Shown here one piece after another: positions 10,867 through 23,234 of a DNA stretch of 64,000 nt. Numbering within the stretch: position 1 is the first letter of the stretch; the number at the start of each line of letters is the position of its first letter. The position numbers and the translations under genes were made by a program. Source of the DNA: Galaxea fascicularis (lineage: Eukaryota > Cnidaria > Anthozoa > Scleractinia > Euphylliidae); NCBI GenBank assembly GCA_948470475.1, contig OX419343.1:12374434-12438433 (forward strand). Direction: 5' to 3'. The notes under the pieces were generated by a model. That model had not been told where the DNA came from and did no database searches. It was given only the letters and a program-made list of their open reading frames with translations.

Positions 10867-11180
10867 GGAGTTGTATACATGAATTTGGTTTTATCAACGG
10901 AGTTGATAAGGTAAATTGACCACCGTACAGGGATTCTGAAAGCTGGCGTGTCGAGCGTTAGTCCTTCGTCAGAGCGAATCGAGGAATTATGGGTTGTGTG
11001 TGGTTTATATAGGGAGGATGGAGCTACGCTATTGGTGTTAACATGGCAAACCACACAACCCATAATTCCTCGATTCGCTCTCACGAAGAGCTAACGCTCG
11101 AAACGTCAGCTTTTAGAATCCCTGTACGATGGTCAATTTCGGTACTTTATCAACTCTGTAGATAAAACCAAATTCAAATT
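10822..11180. mobile_element. Inverted pair of Penelope-like terminal repeats (copies 2 and 3)
   Basis: Copy 2 runs on the minus strand (about 11000 back to 10822) and copy 3 on the plus strand (about 11062-11180), head to head around a short spacer. The facing sequence GAGGAATTATGGGTTGTGTG is present in both orientations. Copy 2 keeps the core CTGACGA (minus, 10972-10966) but has CGACAC in place of CGAAAC. Copy 3 keeps GAAAC (11100-11104) but has CTCACGA (11080-11086) in place of CTGACGA. Each therefore has one core strand damaged. Inverted terminal repeats are a known arrangement of Penelope-like elements. Confidence 0.55.
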
Positions 11181-14100
11181 CTTATCTTAAAGAGGCACTG
11201 CCATCGGGGTTTTGCTGTTTTCCGACCCAAACTTCATAGAAATACTACTTAATGACTCATGCCAAAACATTCCCTGAAATGTAGGAGAAAGATATCAAAT
11301 CGGTGTTTTGCAGCCAATAAAGCCTGATATGACACACCTAACTTCTTACAGACATGTTATTAGCTAGTACTAGTGCCGTTTTTTTTTTTTTTGGCTAATT
11401 TTGCTGTTGAGAAAAGGAAGAAGTTTCTACGGTTTAGGTTAAAACATATAAGTGTTTGTATTTAAAAATTTGCACCACACAAAATTATATTCTTTTCCAA
11501 ATCTCAGCCTCGGGTTATTCGTGTGAAATATTTTCTTATTTGAAAAAAATAGTGTAAACTGTTTCATTATGATTGGGTTTTTCCTGATTTAAAGACATTT
11601 CTTAGCATCTTACAGCGGACCGAAATAGAATGATAGCGTTCCTTTAAGATTTTGCGGGTAATTGGGAGGAGGGGGACATGGGGGGCCCCTAAACACCGCA
11701 ACACCGCAAAAAAAATTAACGAACACCGCATCACCGCAAGAAAAGTCGACGAAACACCGTCACCGCAACAATTATTATATATATGAGTGTATCACAGAGG
11801 CACACCAACATTGCGGCTCCATACCGGGCTCTGTCACTGCTCTGTAAATTTGCGCAAACCATTTCGACGAATATCTGAAGTTTCGGAACAAGCAGAATCT
11901 AACACTTGGAGAAGTGTCTTCTTTGTTTATCCCCTATAACATCACAGTTTCTTAACTATATCCACTGAACAGCTTTCGATTTATTTTTTCGTTGCGTGAC
12001 AGTGAAAACGTTAACGATCTACCGGTATCGCTGCCCGGAGCGCTTTCGATGACCCTTTCACCCTTCAAGATCGATAATCGTTTGCCCTGAGCCCTGAGCT
12101 CCTGGTGGCAGCGGTCAAGTTACTTATCAAGTTACGTATTTAAATAGCTTTTCCGGTTCTTAGCCAGCTTTGTTCCGTTTCTCGACTATAAGCTAACTGT
12201 TCTTCGAACAGTGACTTATGAAAGGGCGAAAATAGCACAAGTTACGCAAAACGAGCTAGCACTGGAATCGGTGCCAAAAAAGTGGAAAATAAGTCATGTC
12301 CTTATAAAGTGTTGTTGTCACCAGCTTCTTAATGCCACGTGCTTCTTAATGACCTTTGGTCAACCAAAACAACTCAGTCTGGTTTGTTCAAATTTGCATA
12401 CAAGACTGGAGTCCAATTCTTTGTTTGAATATTGTGGATTTTTCTCGCTTCGCTCAAGGTTAGATTTCCTACATTATGGTTCCGCTGTTACTGCATTCTT
12501 TTGACTGGCGCAGGTAAGTGACTTTTTTTACAAACCATATCGCGCTTCCGCCGGCATTAGCCTCAATTTCAGACTGCTTTAGATTTAGTCTTTTTTTAAA
12601 ACATAATTCGTTTATCGAATCGTCTACCTAATGCAGATAGTCGATACATTTCCGTCTGTTTTTCATGCTAATTATTCTTCCATACTTTCTAGTATAACAT
12701 AGGGAAATCGATACAGAAAATTTTAAAAAACCATAGGGACAGACAAGAATGAGCCAATGTGGCTCGCATAGTGATGCCTGACATGGGCTTCATTTATGTT
12801 CAGTCCGCGAAGCATAACACAAAAGGCCTCAAGTAGAACATAAATGATTAATGGCGGGAAAATTTCTTTGTCACGAGCTTTAGCCGGCATTTTGGAAAGA
12901 TTTGCCCTCGGACAACTGGCTGTACGCAAGCTTCCCTTGATACATGGCATACATTAAAAGCACAGTCGTACGATCTAACCCAAACCTTTTATTTTCCTTT
13001 TTCAGTCGTTTTCTTTCGCTTAACAGGTTATGTAATCTGAATAGCAAGATGTTTCATTTATTGAATGCGGTGAATTGAAAGATATTTCCCCCGTCCCCTC
13101 CCTCCTTAAACGTTCTTGCCGGAACTATACTTGACTCGGTACTTATACGTGAAAACGGAACAGTACTGTGACAGATTGGCACGTGAGCGGTACGTGGTTA
13201 ATGGAACATGTAAAGTTTATGTATATCGTGTCTCTGTTTAGGGAAAAACTCTCAAAATAAATTAAATAAGGTAGATTATTTTCTCGTGATCTCCAAAACT
13301 TCAGGCAACATTTCAGAAATCTCAGACAAACGTTTGGGAGCTGCTTAATTAAGAGACAACGTCACGAGCACGTGCTAGATAATATAATTATTGATGATTT
13401 GTTTACGTTTAGTTTAAAAAGTAAGTTGGCGAAACGAGCGCCCACCAGAGCAGAAATCTTCACCAATCGAGCGTTTTTGAGGGCGCAGTCCTATGTAACT
13501 CGGCTAAAAACAACAACAATAGCGTTCTTTGGCGAGTAGTAGATGGAAAACTTGATATAAATATGCGATCGTCGAAGAAGAGCAGGTATGTTGCTCGACA
13601 TACTCTAAGATCTGTCGTCATTCCTGGCCCCGTGTTTGTCTTAAGCGCGTCTTTTTTCACCCTTCGTTCCGGTTTACTTCCATGCCAAGTGGTCCTAAGT
13701 AACTGTTGAATCTGTGGGTTAAATCCTAAACTGACTATCCGATGAAAGCTGGAGGGCAGAGATTTGCTGTGTCGTAGTTTTTGTCCGATGATGGCGGTAC
13801 AGATTTATTTCAGTTTCGTCATCGGCGCTTTCAGAGAAATGAAAAATGAAAGTGTTAACTTCAGTGTTCAGAAATATAAGATTTCTTTTTCTAGTTTTGT
13901 CATTTTTCCCTGCCAAATTCATGCTGTCGGAGATCGGAATCATCAGAAATGGCAAACTTTATATGTAATCGTAACTTGTTTATGATATGTACATATGATT
14001 AATCTCCACGTTCAAATGTTACTCTTATTGTGTACTTAAATTTGGTGAAGACAAAAACAGCGTGAGACAACATTATAACCTTAACCTTGGCTTTCAACTT

Positions 14101-14836
14101 AGGGTCAGAGAAAGCTGGACTTTGGCATGAAATTTGTTTTTGGTTTTTGCGTCGTTGAAATTTTTGTGGACCATGAGTAGTGAGATATTTTCTTCAGTTC
14201 TAATTTTAAACATCGCCAATGCAGACAAAAGAGGGTGTATGACTGATGTCAGTATCGAGTGGTATATATGGACCTGACATCGAAAAGAGTTCTCTCTTGA
14301 CCCCAGCGTTACGTTCATGTAAATAAATGGTGTAAAACATTGAATCGATATGTTGAGCTTTCATACCACAAACACGTCATATTAAACCCAAACGGTGGAA
14401 CAATTTCTGGACTGTAGCGACAACCTGCCGCTGATCTTTGTCGCTTTTTTGATTAAAATCTTTTTGTAATTTCACGCGATCTAAGGGTCATTGGAGACCG
14501 AAAATTAATCATTTAATCATTTTGTTGTTAATCATTTGTTGAGGAATAATGGACCATCGTCTCGCGTTTGGAATATTCAAACGAGTGTCAATTTGCCTTT
14601 TGATTGGTCTCCTCCGCAGTCGTTTTTAGGGAGTCGTAGTACTTTGTAGGGCACTGTCTCGCTGTGGCTAAAAGGACGAGTGGCCCAGTCTCACAGGGAA
14701 TATGATCAATACGTAATAACGAAAATTATAAGGATTTGTATGGGAAAACTATGCGTTTAAGAAGCCAAAATTACGAATTGTGTACCGATAAAAATTTCTC
14801 ACTTCAGTTCATCTATGCGCGTCGTCTTTGTCCTAT
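11181..14836. other. Intergenic DNA; one minisatellite, no gene recognised
   Basis: A short AACACCGCA/CACCGCAA repeat lies at about 11692-11771. A good splice donor context (GCGCAGGTAAGT) ends near 12511, but the sequence before it is not recognisable coding sequence. I find no exon that could supply the missing N terminus of the methyltransferase further on. Confidence 0.5.
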
Positions 14837-14846
14837 ATGGAGGCGC

Positions 14847-15074
14847 CGGCAGGTACAAAACGCAGGTCGCAGGTCACAGGTCACAGGTCAACATACAGGT
14901 CAACGTGCTAAAGATAAATAAACAAGCCCAAAAGTGCCTCCTAGCCCCAATCAGTATCCAAAATGTTGTTTTAGATCGAGGTGAAACTGTTTGGCGTTGA
15001 TATCAATCAATAAAGCAGTGACCAGTATGTTGACCTGTGACCTGTAACCTGCGACCTGTGTTTTGTACCTGGCA
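14847..15074. mobile_element. Inverted-repeat element built of AGGTC-type repeats
   Basis: The left end CAGGTACAAAACGCAGGTCG continues with CAGGTCACAGGTCA repeats. The right end is its reverse complement (CGACCTGTGTTTTGTACCTG). The arms are about 50 bases; the interior is about 120 bp of unique sequence. Flanking direct repeats ATGGAGGCGC (14837-14846) and ATGGAGGTGC (15075-15084) match at 9 of 10 positions and may be a target duplication, although the ends of the element are not exactly fixed. Confidence 0.6.
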
Positions 15075-15084
15075 ATGGAGGTGC

Positions 15085-16168
15085 TATCTTGGAGTTATAT
15101 TTCCTGTGATTTTGGGTGTCCGCGATTCGGCTTCAATATTTCAGGCAAATTCAGGTTGTGTTTTGGAAATCAACAAGAGGTGTACACGTTCAAGGTAGTA
15201 AGACTGCGTAAAGATGGACGAATTGCCAACTGATACAGTAATTGATAAGAAACTTGATCAGGGCCGTAGCTGGGTTTTTTGTAACGGGGGGGGGGGCATT
15301 ATCGCGAGTACCGAAGGCAGTAGTCTTGTAGAGGGGTCTGGTGGCCTCCTCCCCCACCAGAAAATTTTCAAATTTGCACGCTCCGAAACGCAATTTTCAG
15401 CATTTGTCATGAGATATGCATCCGAAAGATAGACCTCGAGTAAGTGTGAAAAGGGGGAACAGCTGCCCCCCCCCCCTCCCCGGCTAGCTACGGCTCTGTT
15501 GATCAGAACTCGTAGTAGAAAACGTTACACCCGAAAAAGGTACTGCGAACCCCTAAATGAAGATAGAATCTATTTCTTCCACAGACGAATTCTCAAGCAG
15601 TGCGTACACTACAACAAACAAATCGTCCAGGTTACTTCTTCGCGCCGACCAGCGTAGTCACATCCTGAGAAGCGCTTTTCTGTAAAGAGAATTTTCATGA
15701 TTGAGTTATTGGTCGAGAACAAGAACAAAAAAAATTATTTCGATTTTGTAGCTAGTATTTCAGGAAATTATTGAAGAAATGATCGGCACTATTAGTACAT
15801 TTTACTCCCACAAAGCCACACGACGAATAAAATACTAACAGGGCGCTAAAAAGGTTCGTGTTTATGTTTTCAAAAACAAAACAACAACAAAAATGCAAAT
15901 TCCAATCAAGAAATCAAAATAGTTTCTTGCTACCGTGCTCTCAAACCGACGAAAACTACCTCATACATCTACGAGGACACATTAGAAGAGGTTTAAATGT
16001 ATGAAACTTACAGCTCATAGAAGGAAATTCTGACGGAGAACGCAGACCGGTCCCTCGAGCATAATTTGACGTAAAATTAGAATTGGTAGGAGCAAAAAAT
16101 GCCAGCTTTACTAGCATAATCGGGTAGGGCCTATTTTCATGTTTTCAAATTGTGATTTTCCTTTTCAG
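15085..16168. other. Intergenic or intron DNA upstream of the methyltransferase exon
   Basis: G and C tracts occur near 15290 and 15470. An acceptor-like TTTCTTCCACAG ends near 15582 and is followed by an open stretch to about 15627 and a GT, but none of its three frames resembles a methyltransferase N terminus. Nothing else is recognised. Confidence 0.4.
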
Positions 16169-17344
16169 TTGCACAGAATATTTTGATGCCGCTGTAACAC
16201 ATGCGTTTCAGAAGAACAGATCGTCCGTGCGCATCCTGGACGCGGGTGCTGGACGAGGTTCAACCGGGTCCTACCTGCGGTCTTTGGGTTACAACAACAT
16301 CGACGCTTTGACGGTCTCGAAAGAAAGACTGGATAACGCGGAGAGAAGCGGTCTCTACAGAAACTTACTTTACACAGCATTAAAAGCGGAGTCAACACTT
16401 TGTGCCACGGGCGCGTTTGACGCCGTGATTTGCGCGGACGGCGTTTTTCCAGATGAAGTTGACCCTGACGCCATGGATGAAATGTTGCGGCTTGTAAAGC
16501 CAGGTAAAGTTCATAGAATCTTATGCTTGTGCTAGTATCTCATGCTGTGACACTTGCGAACGAATCGGTATAGACCGGCATAGCGTGCGACTATTTTCTC
16601 TCAAAGAGTAGTAAGGGACGAACCATTAAATGAGTGATGGGTGGAGAGGGAGATTTTTGGCTTGTATAATTTTTTTGCGCATTCCTTGTGCATGGTGATT
16701 AAGTGGATCAGTGCGTTATGTTCGGAGCGTCCTGACCGTCTTTCAGTTCTTCCATACCAGGAAATTGTCAGTGAGACTATCTACCAAGAAGAACATGCCA
16801 TTACACGTGTTAATAAGATGCGGGAATCCCCTCTGAAAATAGACGTATTTCTGTTATTGATAGAAAGAGTGATGGGATCGGAGAACGGAAGAGAGGGGGT
16901 TGGTTGGGCACACAGCAAAGACAAATTTTCGTTGCTGGTCTTTGATTTTATTGGAGTATTGACAATTCCGGGACATTTCTTCATTGGTGAAGTTTTATCT
17001 TAGGCAAGGGGAGGGTAGCAATGCTGGTTAACAGACGAAGCGTTTTCACTTTCACTTTAGTACCATCATCAGAACCCAAAACCCGAAGGTTGTGTATGTT
17101 CGACTGTCGTTGTTTCTTTTTTGTTTAAGGTGGTATTGTTTGTTTCACGATGAACACGGCGCAGTTTGACAGTGCTCATGACAGCTACAGACTCAAATGC
17201 GAGGAACTGATTACCAACGGGAAATGGAAACTAATATCGAAAGGCATCATATCCCATGAAGGAGAAAGAGAAAATAACAAATATGACGAAAATCTCTCAG
17301 GAGACAGCTATGTTTTGGTTTTCATGGTCATTGATAATTACTAA
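16169..17344 (+). CDS. METTL27: Methyltransferase-like protein 27 homologue (last two exons; 5' end not found)
   Basis: A class I S-adenosylmethionine-dependent methyltransferase of the METTL27 (WBSCR27) type, whose substrate is not established. Exons: 16169-16503 after the acceptor CTTTTCAG, and 17130-17344 with stop TAA; the join keeps frame and gives 182 residues. The first exon carries the SAM-binding motif VRILDAGAGRGSTGSYLRSLGY (hhDxGxGxG), the strand II region IDALTVSKERLDNA, and the acidic segment FDAVICADGVFPDEVDPDAM. The join restores LRLVKPGGIVCFTMN, the strand following the core. The C terminus ends SGDSYVLVFMVIDNY, like the closing strand of such proteins. The usual N-terminal YDxWAxxYDxD segment should be on an upstream exon; I searched back to about 12500 and did not find it. 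Either the exon is distant or diverged, or this is a 5'-truncated copy. Confidence 0.75.
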
Positions 17345-18717
17345 AACACGCCGTCTATCCATAAAAACCGTGGACGATGACCGCAAAATTTCGAACATTT
17401 TTACTCGGTGCTTTTCTCAGTGGGGAAGCCAGCAATGTTATGTCCGACATGTTTCTAATGTGGAAAGAGAAGCTACATGATAGTAGCCCAAAGAAAATTG
17501 CTTGCTGTAAAAATGAAAATCATAGGCTACCAATAATTATGGAAGAGGCCAAGATGTTTAGGAGAAACATTAGCATCGTAAAATATCACCTAGAAAAACC
17601 CAACTAAAAAAACCCAACTAAATTTGTTCAGAGTAATAGCGCAATGTACTTTCTGAAGAGGAAGCCGAAGGCGATTGGTTTTGTGCGGACATTAATATTA
17701 ACAAACCAGGTTGGATCAGAATGACAAACTTCCGGCATCAGGTAACAGGAAGGATAACTTGAGATTTACGCCAAAAAATGGTCAGGTTTTATCTCTGGAT
17801 CCAAATGGCCAAGGTGTGCGTGTGACGTCACAAAATTGCCAGCAACCACTTCTCGTAATGAAACCGACGACTGAACAGCACAAATCACCCGCTTCTCTCC
17901 TAACCAATCAGCTGCAGAACGTACATTAGCAAATCATAGAAAGGGACTCAATGCCACTTTTTCTCAGGACTTATCAGTTGCGCGTAAATTGGATCTGCTT
18001 CGCAATCCTTAGAGAAACATTTTTGAAGTTCCTTTGGACGGGTATCGAAGGCCTTACAACAAATATACAGCTATTAACAGTAATCCCAATGTGCAGCTGA
18101 CATGCACTGCACAGACGTCAACGCGTTCAGTGGGAAGGGTGGGGGGGGGAGGTTCCCAGTATACACAACACACCCTACAAGCCACCACACAAATTAGTAT
18201 CTCCTATTGCCATCTAGAAACCACAGGCCTTCCAACAACTGATGATCATTTACCCCTACTCCCTTGGTACACAAATTTCACGGAACTTCTCAATCCTTGT
18301 GCACCTGTGAACGCCCAAAAATTTCTAAATGCTTGTTGCTTCTCACCGTACATCTTTTCGTTAGTATTCAAAATACATTAAGAATAGTAGTCTCTGGTTT
18401 TGCCTCGAACAGTTTAGAAAACTAGAAGTTTTGTCACCCACGAATACGAAAGTAAATCTTTCGATTTGCAAATGAAAGGCATTCTTTGGTCCTTGGATTT
18501 TCGCGGCATGGAACGAAACATCCTCGCTGCCGATCGTAGACGACGGTCCTCCGGTAATTCTGTAACGTCATTCGCATACTCTGGCACCGCCATCTTTATC
18601 CAGAGGTATTTCATGACCGAATTTGTCACCGTGATACGGCTTTGTTTTTAATCCGATGCGGTTCGATCCAGGCTGCCCGTTAATTTTTACGTATCAATCT
18701 ATTTTTTTAACTCGGCC
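17345..18717. other. Non-coding stretch after the methyltransferase gene
   Basis: No domain, exon or structured RNA recognised. Open frames of up to about 115 codons here (for example 18034-18381) are low in information and lack splice or start context. Confidence 0.5.
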
Positions 18718-18850
18718 TGGGAAATGTGAAATTAGGGAATAATTCACTTGCGTTTATTCCAAATTCTAATAATTTCCCTCGCCTAAAGGCTCGAGAAATT
18801 ATTAGAATTTGGACAAAACGCGCGTGAAATTATTCCGTAATTTCACCCGT
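18718..18850. mobile_element. Short fold-back element
   Basis: An imperfect hairpin over about 130 bp: GGGAATAATTCACTTGCG and CCAAATTCTAATAATTT at left, AAATTATTAGAATTTGG and CGCGTGAAATTATTCC at right. The turn, CTCGCCTAAAGGCTCGAG, resembles the turn of the dispersed repeat at 25869-26150 (GAGCCTTTAGGTGAG), so the two may be related families. Confidence 0.6.
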
Positions 18851-18870
18851 CACCATTTGATTACACATAC

Positions 18871-18904
18871 TTATTATAATTATTATTATAATTATTATTA
18901 TAAT

Positions 18905-18936
<32 letters not shown>
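18871..18936. repeat. ATT and AGT microsatellites
   Basis: ATT/ATA-rich triplets to about 18905, then about ten AGT units to 18936. Confidence 0.9.
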
Positions 18937-19604
18937 AAATTAGCATTAGCATTTTTTCGCAGGTTGATGGTTTGCCAGTAGATGGGTGGAAAATACTCTT
19001 ATGACTGTTGTAAAGGACGATCCTAGGACTGTGTATTTACTATTCATAGCTGGAATCGGCTATCTGCGTTGAACATAACCAATGTACAGTTTGACACTTT
19101 GAATTTGTTTTGGCAATTGCCGGGGTTTTACTATAACGGCAAATACTGCAGATGTGGTTTTGTATTACCTTTGTAAGTATACAGAAGAACAAAGACTGTT
19201 TTGAATACGATGAATTGTAAAGTGAATTTTTAGAGTTATGAAAAACCATTTTTAAGTCGAAATAATCTTTGTTTTTTATGATTAATGCATGGCTCATCTT
19301 TGCGGGTTGTATATATAACAACAACAGTAACTTTTGGTTGACAGTTTGTTATATGAAACATGTTATTAATATATGCATGTAAATTTTATGTTGATTGTGT
19401 AAATATGTCAAATTGAAATGTTTGCCTACTTAAAGATGGGTGCCAGTTTGTTAGCGTTCTTTGTGGAAGACGCGACAACAGATTAATAATAAAATAAAAT
19501 GAAATATGATCCAATGAGGCATTTAAAAAAAATATCCGATTTCTTTCATTTCGTTGTGTTAATGAGGAAGTCATTTGCTACTCATGGGCGTCAATTCAAT
19601 ATAT

Positions 19605-19740
19605 CGTTTTCACATGACGTCACTCCGGCCATGTTGGTGCACAAAAACAAAGGAATGGTGGCCATGTTGGTACACAAGGCTAACCCTCTTTCTTTTGTTT
19701 CACCGTACCAATATGGCCGCTGATCGCGTGACTGAAAACG
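19605..19740. mobile_element. Small inverted-repeat element with CGGCCATGTTGGT motif
   Basis: The ends read CGTTTTCACATGACGTCA at left and CGCGTGACTGAAAACG at right, with matching inner blocks CGGCCATGTTGGT and ACCAATATGGCCG. A partial direct copy (GGCCATGTTGGTACACAA) lies between them. About 136 bp, non-coding. Confidence 0.5.
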
Positions 19741-20249
19741 ATCTATAGATCAATTTTATACAATCTTGTTCCCCAAAACATCTGAAGATCCAAAAGTGAT
19801 AGCTGGAAAAACAAAATAGTCGTCTGTGTTGACGTAATGGCAGTATGTTGAGAATAAAAATGTAAGAATTTTCCTGAAAACTGAGTACAAAACTTCCTGA
19901 AAACACCATCTAAACTAAAAGGTTCTTATAAACTCGGTTGTTTTCAAATTTCACAATACTTTCTTGCGCCTCTTAACTCTGGCTTAGCTTTCCCGTAGGA
20001 TAAGAAACACAGAGAAATATAAGAGTTTGTATGTAGGCGAAAAATGATCAGCCATTCAAAAATTGGGCCTGATTGGAGGGGGCTGGCGTCTAATGGTATA
20101 CCTATACTCTGAAAAACAAAACAGGCTAGATGCCCTCCCTTACAAACCCGAACCTGAAAGCAGTGTAGTATACTGTATACCCATAATTTTGAAATATCTA
20201 TAATCATGCTACAAGATATCGTATACCTGATTTAATAATACACTTGAAT

Positions 20250-20558
20250 AGGAGGCCATCACTAGGAGCGTACAACTCCCATACTAAACCTATGTCACGG
20301 TATTTTTACAGAGCGATTTATTTTTAGACTATCGTTTCCGTGAAAAAAGGTAGTTCCGGTACACGTGATGCCGCATCATCATCACCTTTCTTTTGTTCTA
20401 AAGTTTCTTAGCTTCACAGAAAAACTTTAGAACAAAAGAATGGTCGAGGAAAAGTTTCGCTTCATATTTGTGGCAAATTCAATCTGAAAATAAATCGTTC
20501 TGTGAAAACGCCGTGACAGGAGCATAGGGCAGTTGTACGCTCCTTGTGATAACCTCCT
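20250..20558. mobile_element. Inverted-repeat transposon, 309 bp
   Basis: The left end (AGGAGGCCATCACTAGGAGC, then GTACAACTCCC, GTCACGG, ACAGAGCGATTTATTTT) pairs with the right end over roughly 80 bases with scattered mismatches. A second, internal hairpin (TTCTTTTGTTCTAAAGTTTC against AACTTTAGAACAAAAGAA) lies in the centre. No coding capacity. Confidence 0.7.
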
Positions 20559-20739
20559 GACTTGAAAAAATTACTCCCTTCTGACTGGCTAAAAAGGAGT
20601 GCATTTTTAGTTAACACAGTGCAGAAAAAGTGTAGCACAGTTCAGAAAAGTGTAACTCGAGTGCAAATTAACGAAGATTTCCGAAGTTAAAACGAAGAAA
20701 CTTGAAGACTGCTGATGGCCAAGCGATGTAGTTAAAAGA

Positions 20740-21010
20740 CCGCCGAAGATCGTGCGAAACCTTCCGAAGATTTCCAAAGATCCTACGAAACAATCTGAAG
20801 ATTACCAAAGACACGAAGAATTCCGAAGATCATCGAACACTTCCGAAGAATTCCGAAGACCATCTGAACACTTCCGAAGGTTTCCGAAGATCATCTTAAT
20901 AGTTCCGAATATTTCCGAGGATCATCCTAACACTTCCGAGGCCTCCCGACAATCTCCGGAGATCTCCGAAGGTCACCGGATATTTTCGAAGCTTTTCCAA
21001 ATTTTGGAAG
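20740..21010. repeat. Minisatellite of TTCCGAAGATCATC-like units
   Basis: Degenerate units TTCCGAAGATCATC, ACACTTCCGAAG and TTCCGAAGA recur at irregular spacing for about 270 bases. The open frame across it (20752-21060) is a translation of the repeat and is not reported as a gene. Confidence 0.8.
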
Positions 21011-21956
21011 ATCGAGGCCCACATTCCTCAGAAATAAAAGTCGCAATAGATTATTTTTGAAACTTTTGTAGGTGGTTGCCACCGTCAAAAACATCAAAGA
21101 AATGCAATAAAAAGAGAGGGTCCCCATGTCTGTTTTTAGGCTTTAGTTTATACCTACTTTGGTAAATTGTCAACACAGGTTAAGTGGATAGCCGGAAGTG
21201 GTCTGAGACTCCATAATTTACAAAAACGGAACAGAAGCAATGGGATTTAGGTTTTATTTTGTCAATAGCACGTCATGGTCGAAGTTAAACCTATCAAAGG
21301 TGAAGAAAAAAATGAACTAATGAAAGATTAGTCGTGTTTTTTTGCGTCTGTGCTTTGCCATTGAAGTTTCAGTAGCATCATCGTAAAGGAGATCTTCTTG
21401 CATTTTGCGCCATTTTGGTCTGAAATCGCAAGTCGTTTTCAAGTTAACAACGAAAGTGTATAGACGTATTCGTCTTTTTAACCCCAAATGAATAATAGAA
21501 AAAGAACAGTAACCAAAATATATCATTTGAGCTGAATTTTACCAATTGTTGGCTTCGGCACTGATGCAAAGCTTATATTACGCTACAACAAAGCCATCAG
21601 GAAATTTGTAACCGCAACGTCAGGTCTGAAAACAGATGTGGAAAATGGCATATTTTGGTCTGAAATAGGGTCAGGATTTGGAAAACGGGGCGGCACACCG
21701 GCCCCCTACCGAGAATTCGGAGAAGTACCCATACCCCCCTCCCCCTCCCTCGGTCAAAGTTTTGGATTGGATTTCGAGACAAAAGCAGGCCGCAGTTGTT
21801 CTAAGAGCGGATTAATTTATCAAGTCGATAATTAATTTTTCTATCCAGCTGTAAAGAATGTATTAATTCAAGTTAACTGGTAAATCCTCTCAAGTTGATC
21901 CGGCAGTTGATCCCGTGTCTCTAAAAATTGAGCCCGCGGTGAAAATTATTACCATT

Positions 21957-21989
21957 TGCGCATGCTTGTGCTGCAAACAAAGATGGCGG
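21957..21989 (+). promoter_or_regulatory. Candidate SMARCE1 core promoter motifs
   Basis: TGCGCATGC (21957-21965) resembles the NRF1 site, and AAGATGGCGG (21980-21989) resembles the YY1 site. Both are common near the start sites of TATA-less housekeeping genes, and they lie about 215-245 bases before the SMARCE1 ATG. Motif match only. Confidence 0.4.
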
Positions 21990-22203
21990 AATAGACATGT
22001 TTTATATTCATGCCTCGCTTTTAACTGATTCGTCGTATTTTTTCCGCCCCTAAAGCGCTTTTTTTTAATCCGGAACGGAAACCTATTGAAACAGGAAATC
22101 AAAAAGACTGTCAAATAGAAGATTACGCGTGATCGAGCCCTGCGTGACGTTTGGCAAAGACAGCTGTGAAGAGTGAACCTTCAGACTAAACAAAAATTTG
22201 CAA

Positions 22204-23203
22204 ATGTCTTTGCCATTAGGCGCGTCGCCGCGTGTCACTCGTGACTACCGGCAGTTTGAACAGAGTCCTCTGTCGCAGCCATTTCAAGGCGGTTCGGCGG
22301 CTGCAATGGCTCAAGCGGGTAAGAAATTTTAGTGTACCGGTATATTATTTTATGAATTAGTTGTGTTATAAATCGTTAGTTTTTCATAATTGTGTTGTCC
22401 ATGGTATTGGTCTGTTTGACACCGTTTGACACTTACGTTAAACTAAACTGGTCTTGTTAGCGCCAGCAAGCGTCGTGGTCTTTGTTTAGCCAATATGGTT
22501 TTGCTTGATTTTCGTTTGTTTTGCACAAATTGGTAAACTTGGTAGTGACACATGATTACAGTCAGATCCCTTTTATTGGTATTGAAATAATGAAGAATGG
22601 AGCAATGCTTGAAACCCGTGTTTACAGGAAACTGAGCAACACTGGTTTGTTATCGCATTTTCGAAGCCACGTAATGCTACAAAACCAGTTTATTAAAAAG
22701 CATATTTCATAATTGTGTGTATGCCCTGTCATATATGACAGAAGCCTTTGGTGAAGAATGTGCCAAGTTACATGTACACTGTCTCTCTTGTAAACTTGAT
22801 TATCCAATTGGTCTCATAAATTCCATCATTAATAATTTTGTTGAAACTGTTTCAGCAACTGCCAATGTGGTCTGCTGGCAAATGCATGTTCTCAGCCATA
22901 AGATTGGTCCCACTTTGTAATATATTTTTGTGTGTGAAAAATTGGAGCAAAGCCAATAGAAACCAAACCGTATATTGTAAATTAGCAATTAGTGTGTTGT
23001 GTATTAATTTTCATGTAAACTGTATGATGCAGATTATGTTGGGTACACAGCCTGACATCATCATTAGCACATTACTGAGCACAAAAACTTTTGAATTGGA
23101 GCCAGTTTTGTGCTTTAAGAATGTGCCATGTGAAACTTGCCTCAGTTACAAAAATAATGTTCATCAAAGACCTGAAGTGCAATTTAAGGATGTTTTTTTT
23201 TAT

Positions 23204-23234
<31 letters not shown>

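Noticed and set aside
12211..12511. Open frame followed by a good donor (GCGCAGGTAAGT)
   Set aside because: A stop codon lies just before the donor in that frame, and no frame resembles a methyltransferase N terminus. It might be a non-coding 5' exon, but nothing supports that.
18957..19010. Acceptor-like TTTTTTCGCAG followed by a short frame VDGLPVDGWKILL and a stop
   Set aside because: It would be an attractive last exon for the methyltransferase, but the exon at 17130-17344 has no GT donor in the right place and already ends with a plausible C terminus.
20752..21060. 102-codon open frame with repeated SEEFRRPSEHFRRF-like words
   Set aside because: It translates a degenerate TTCCGAAGATCATC minisatellite; there is no start or splice context and no domain.
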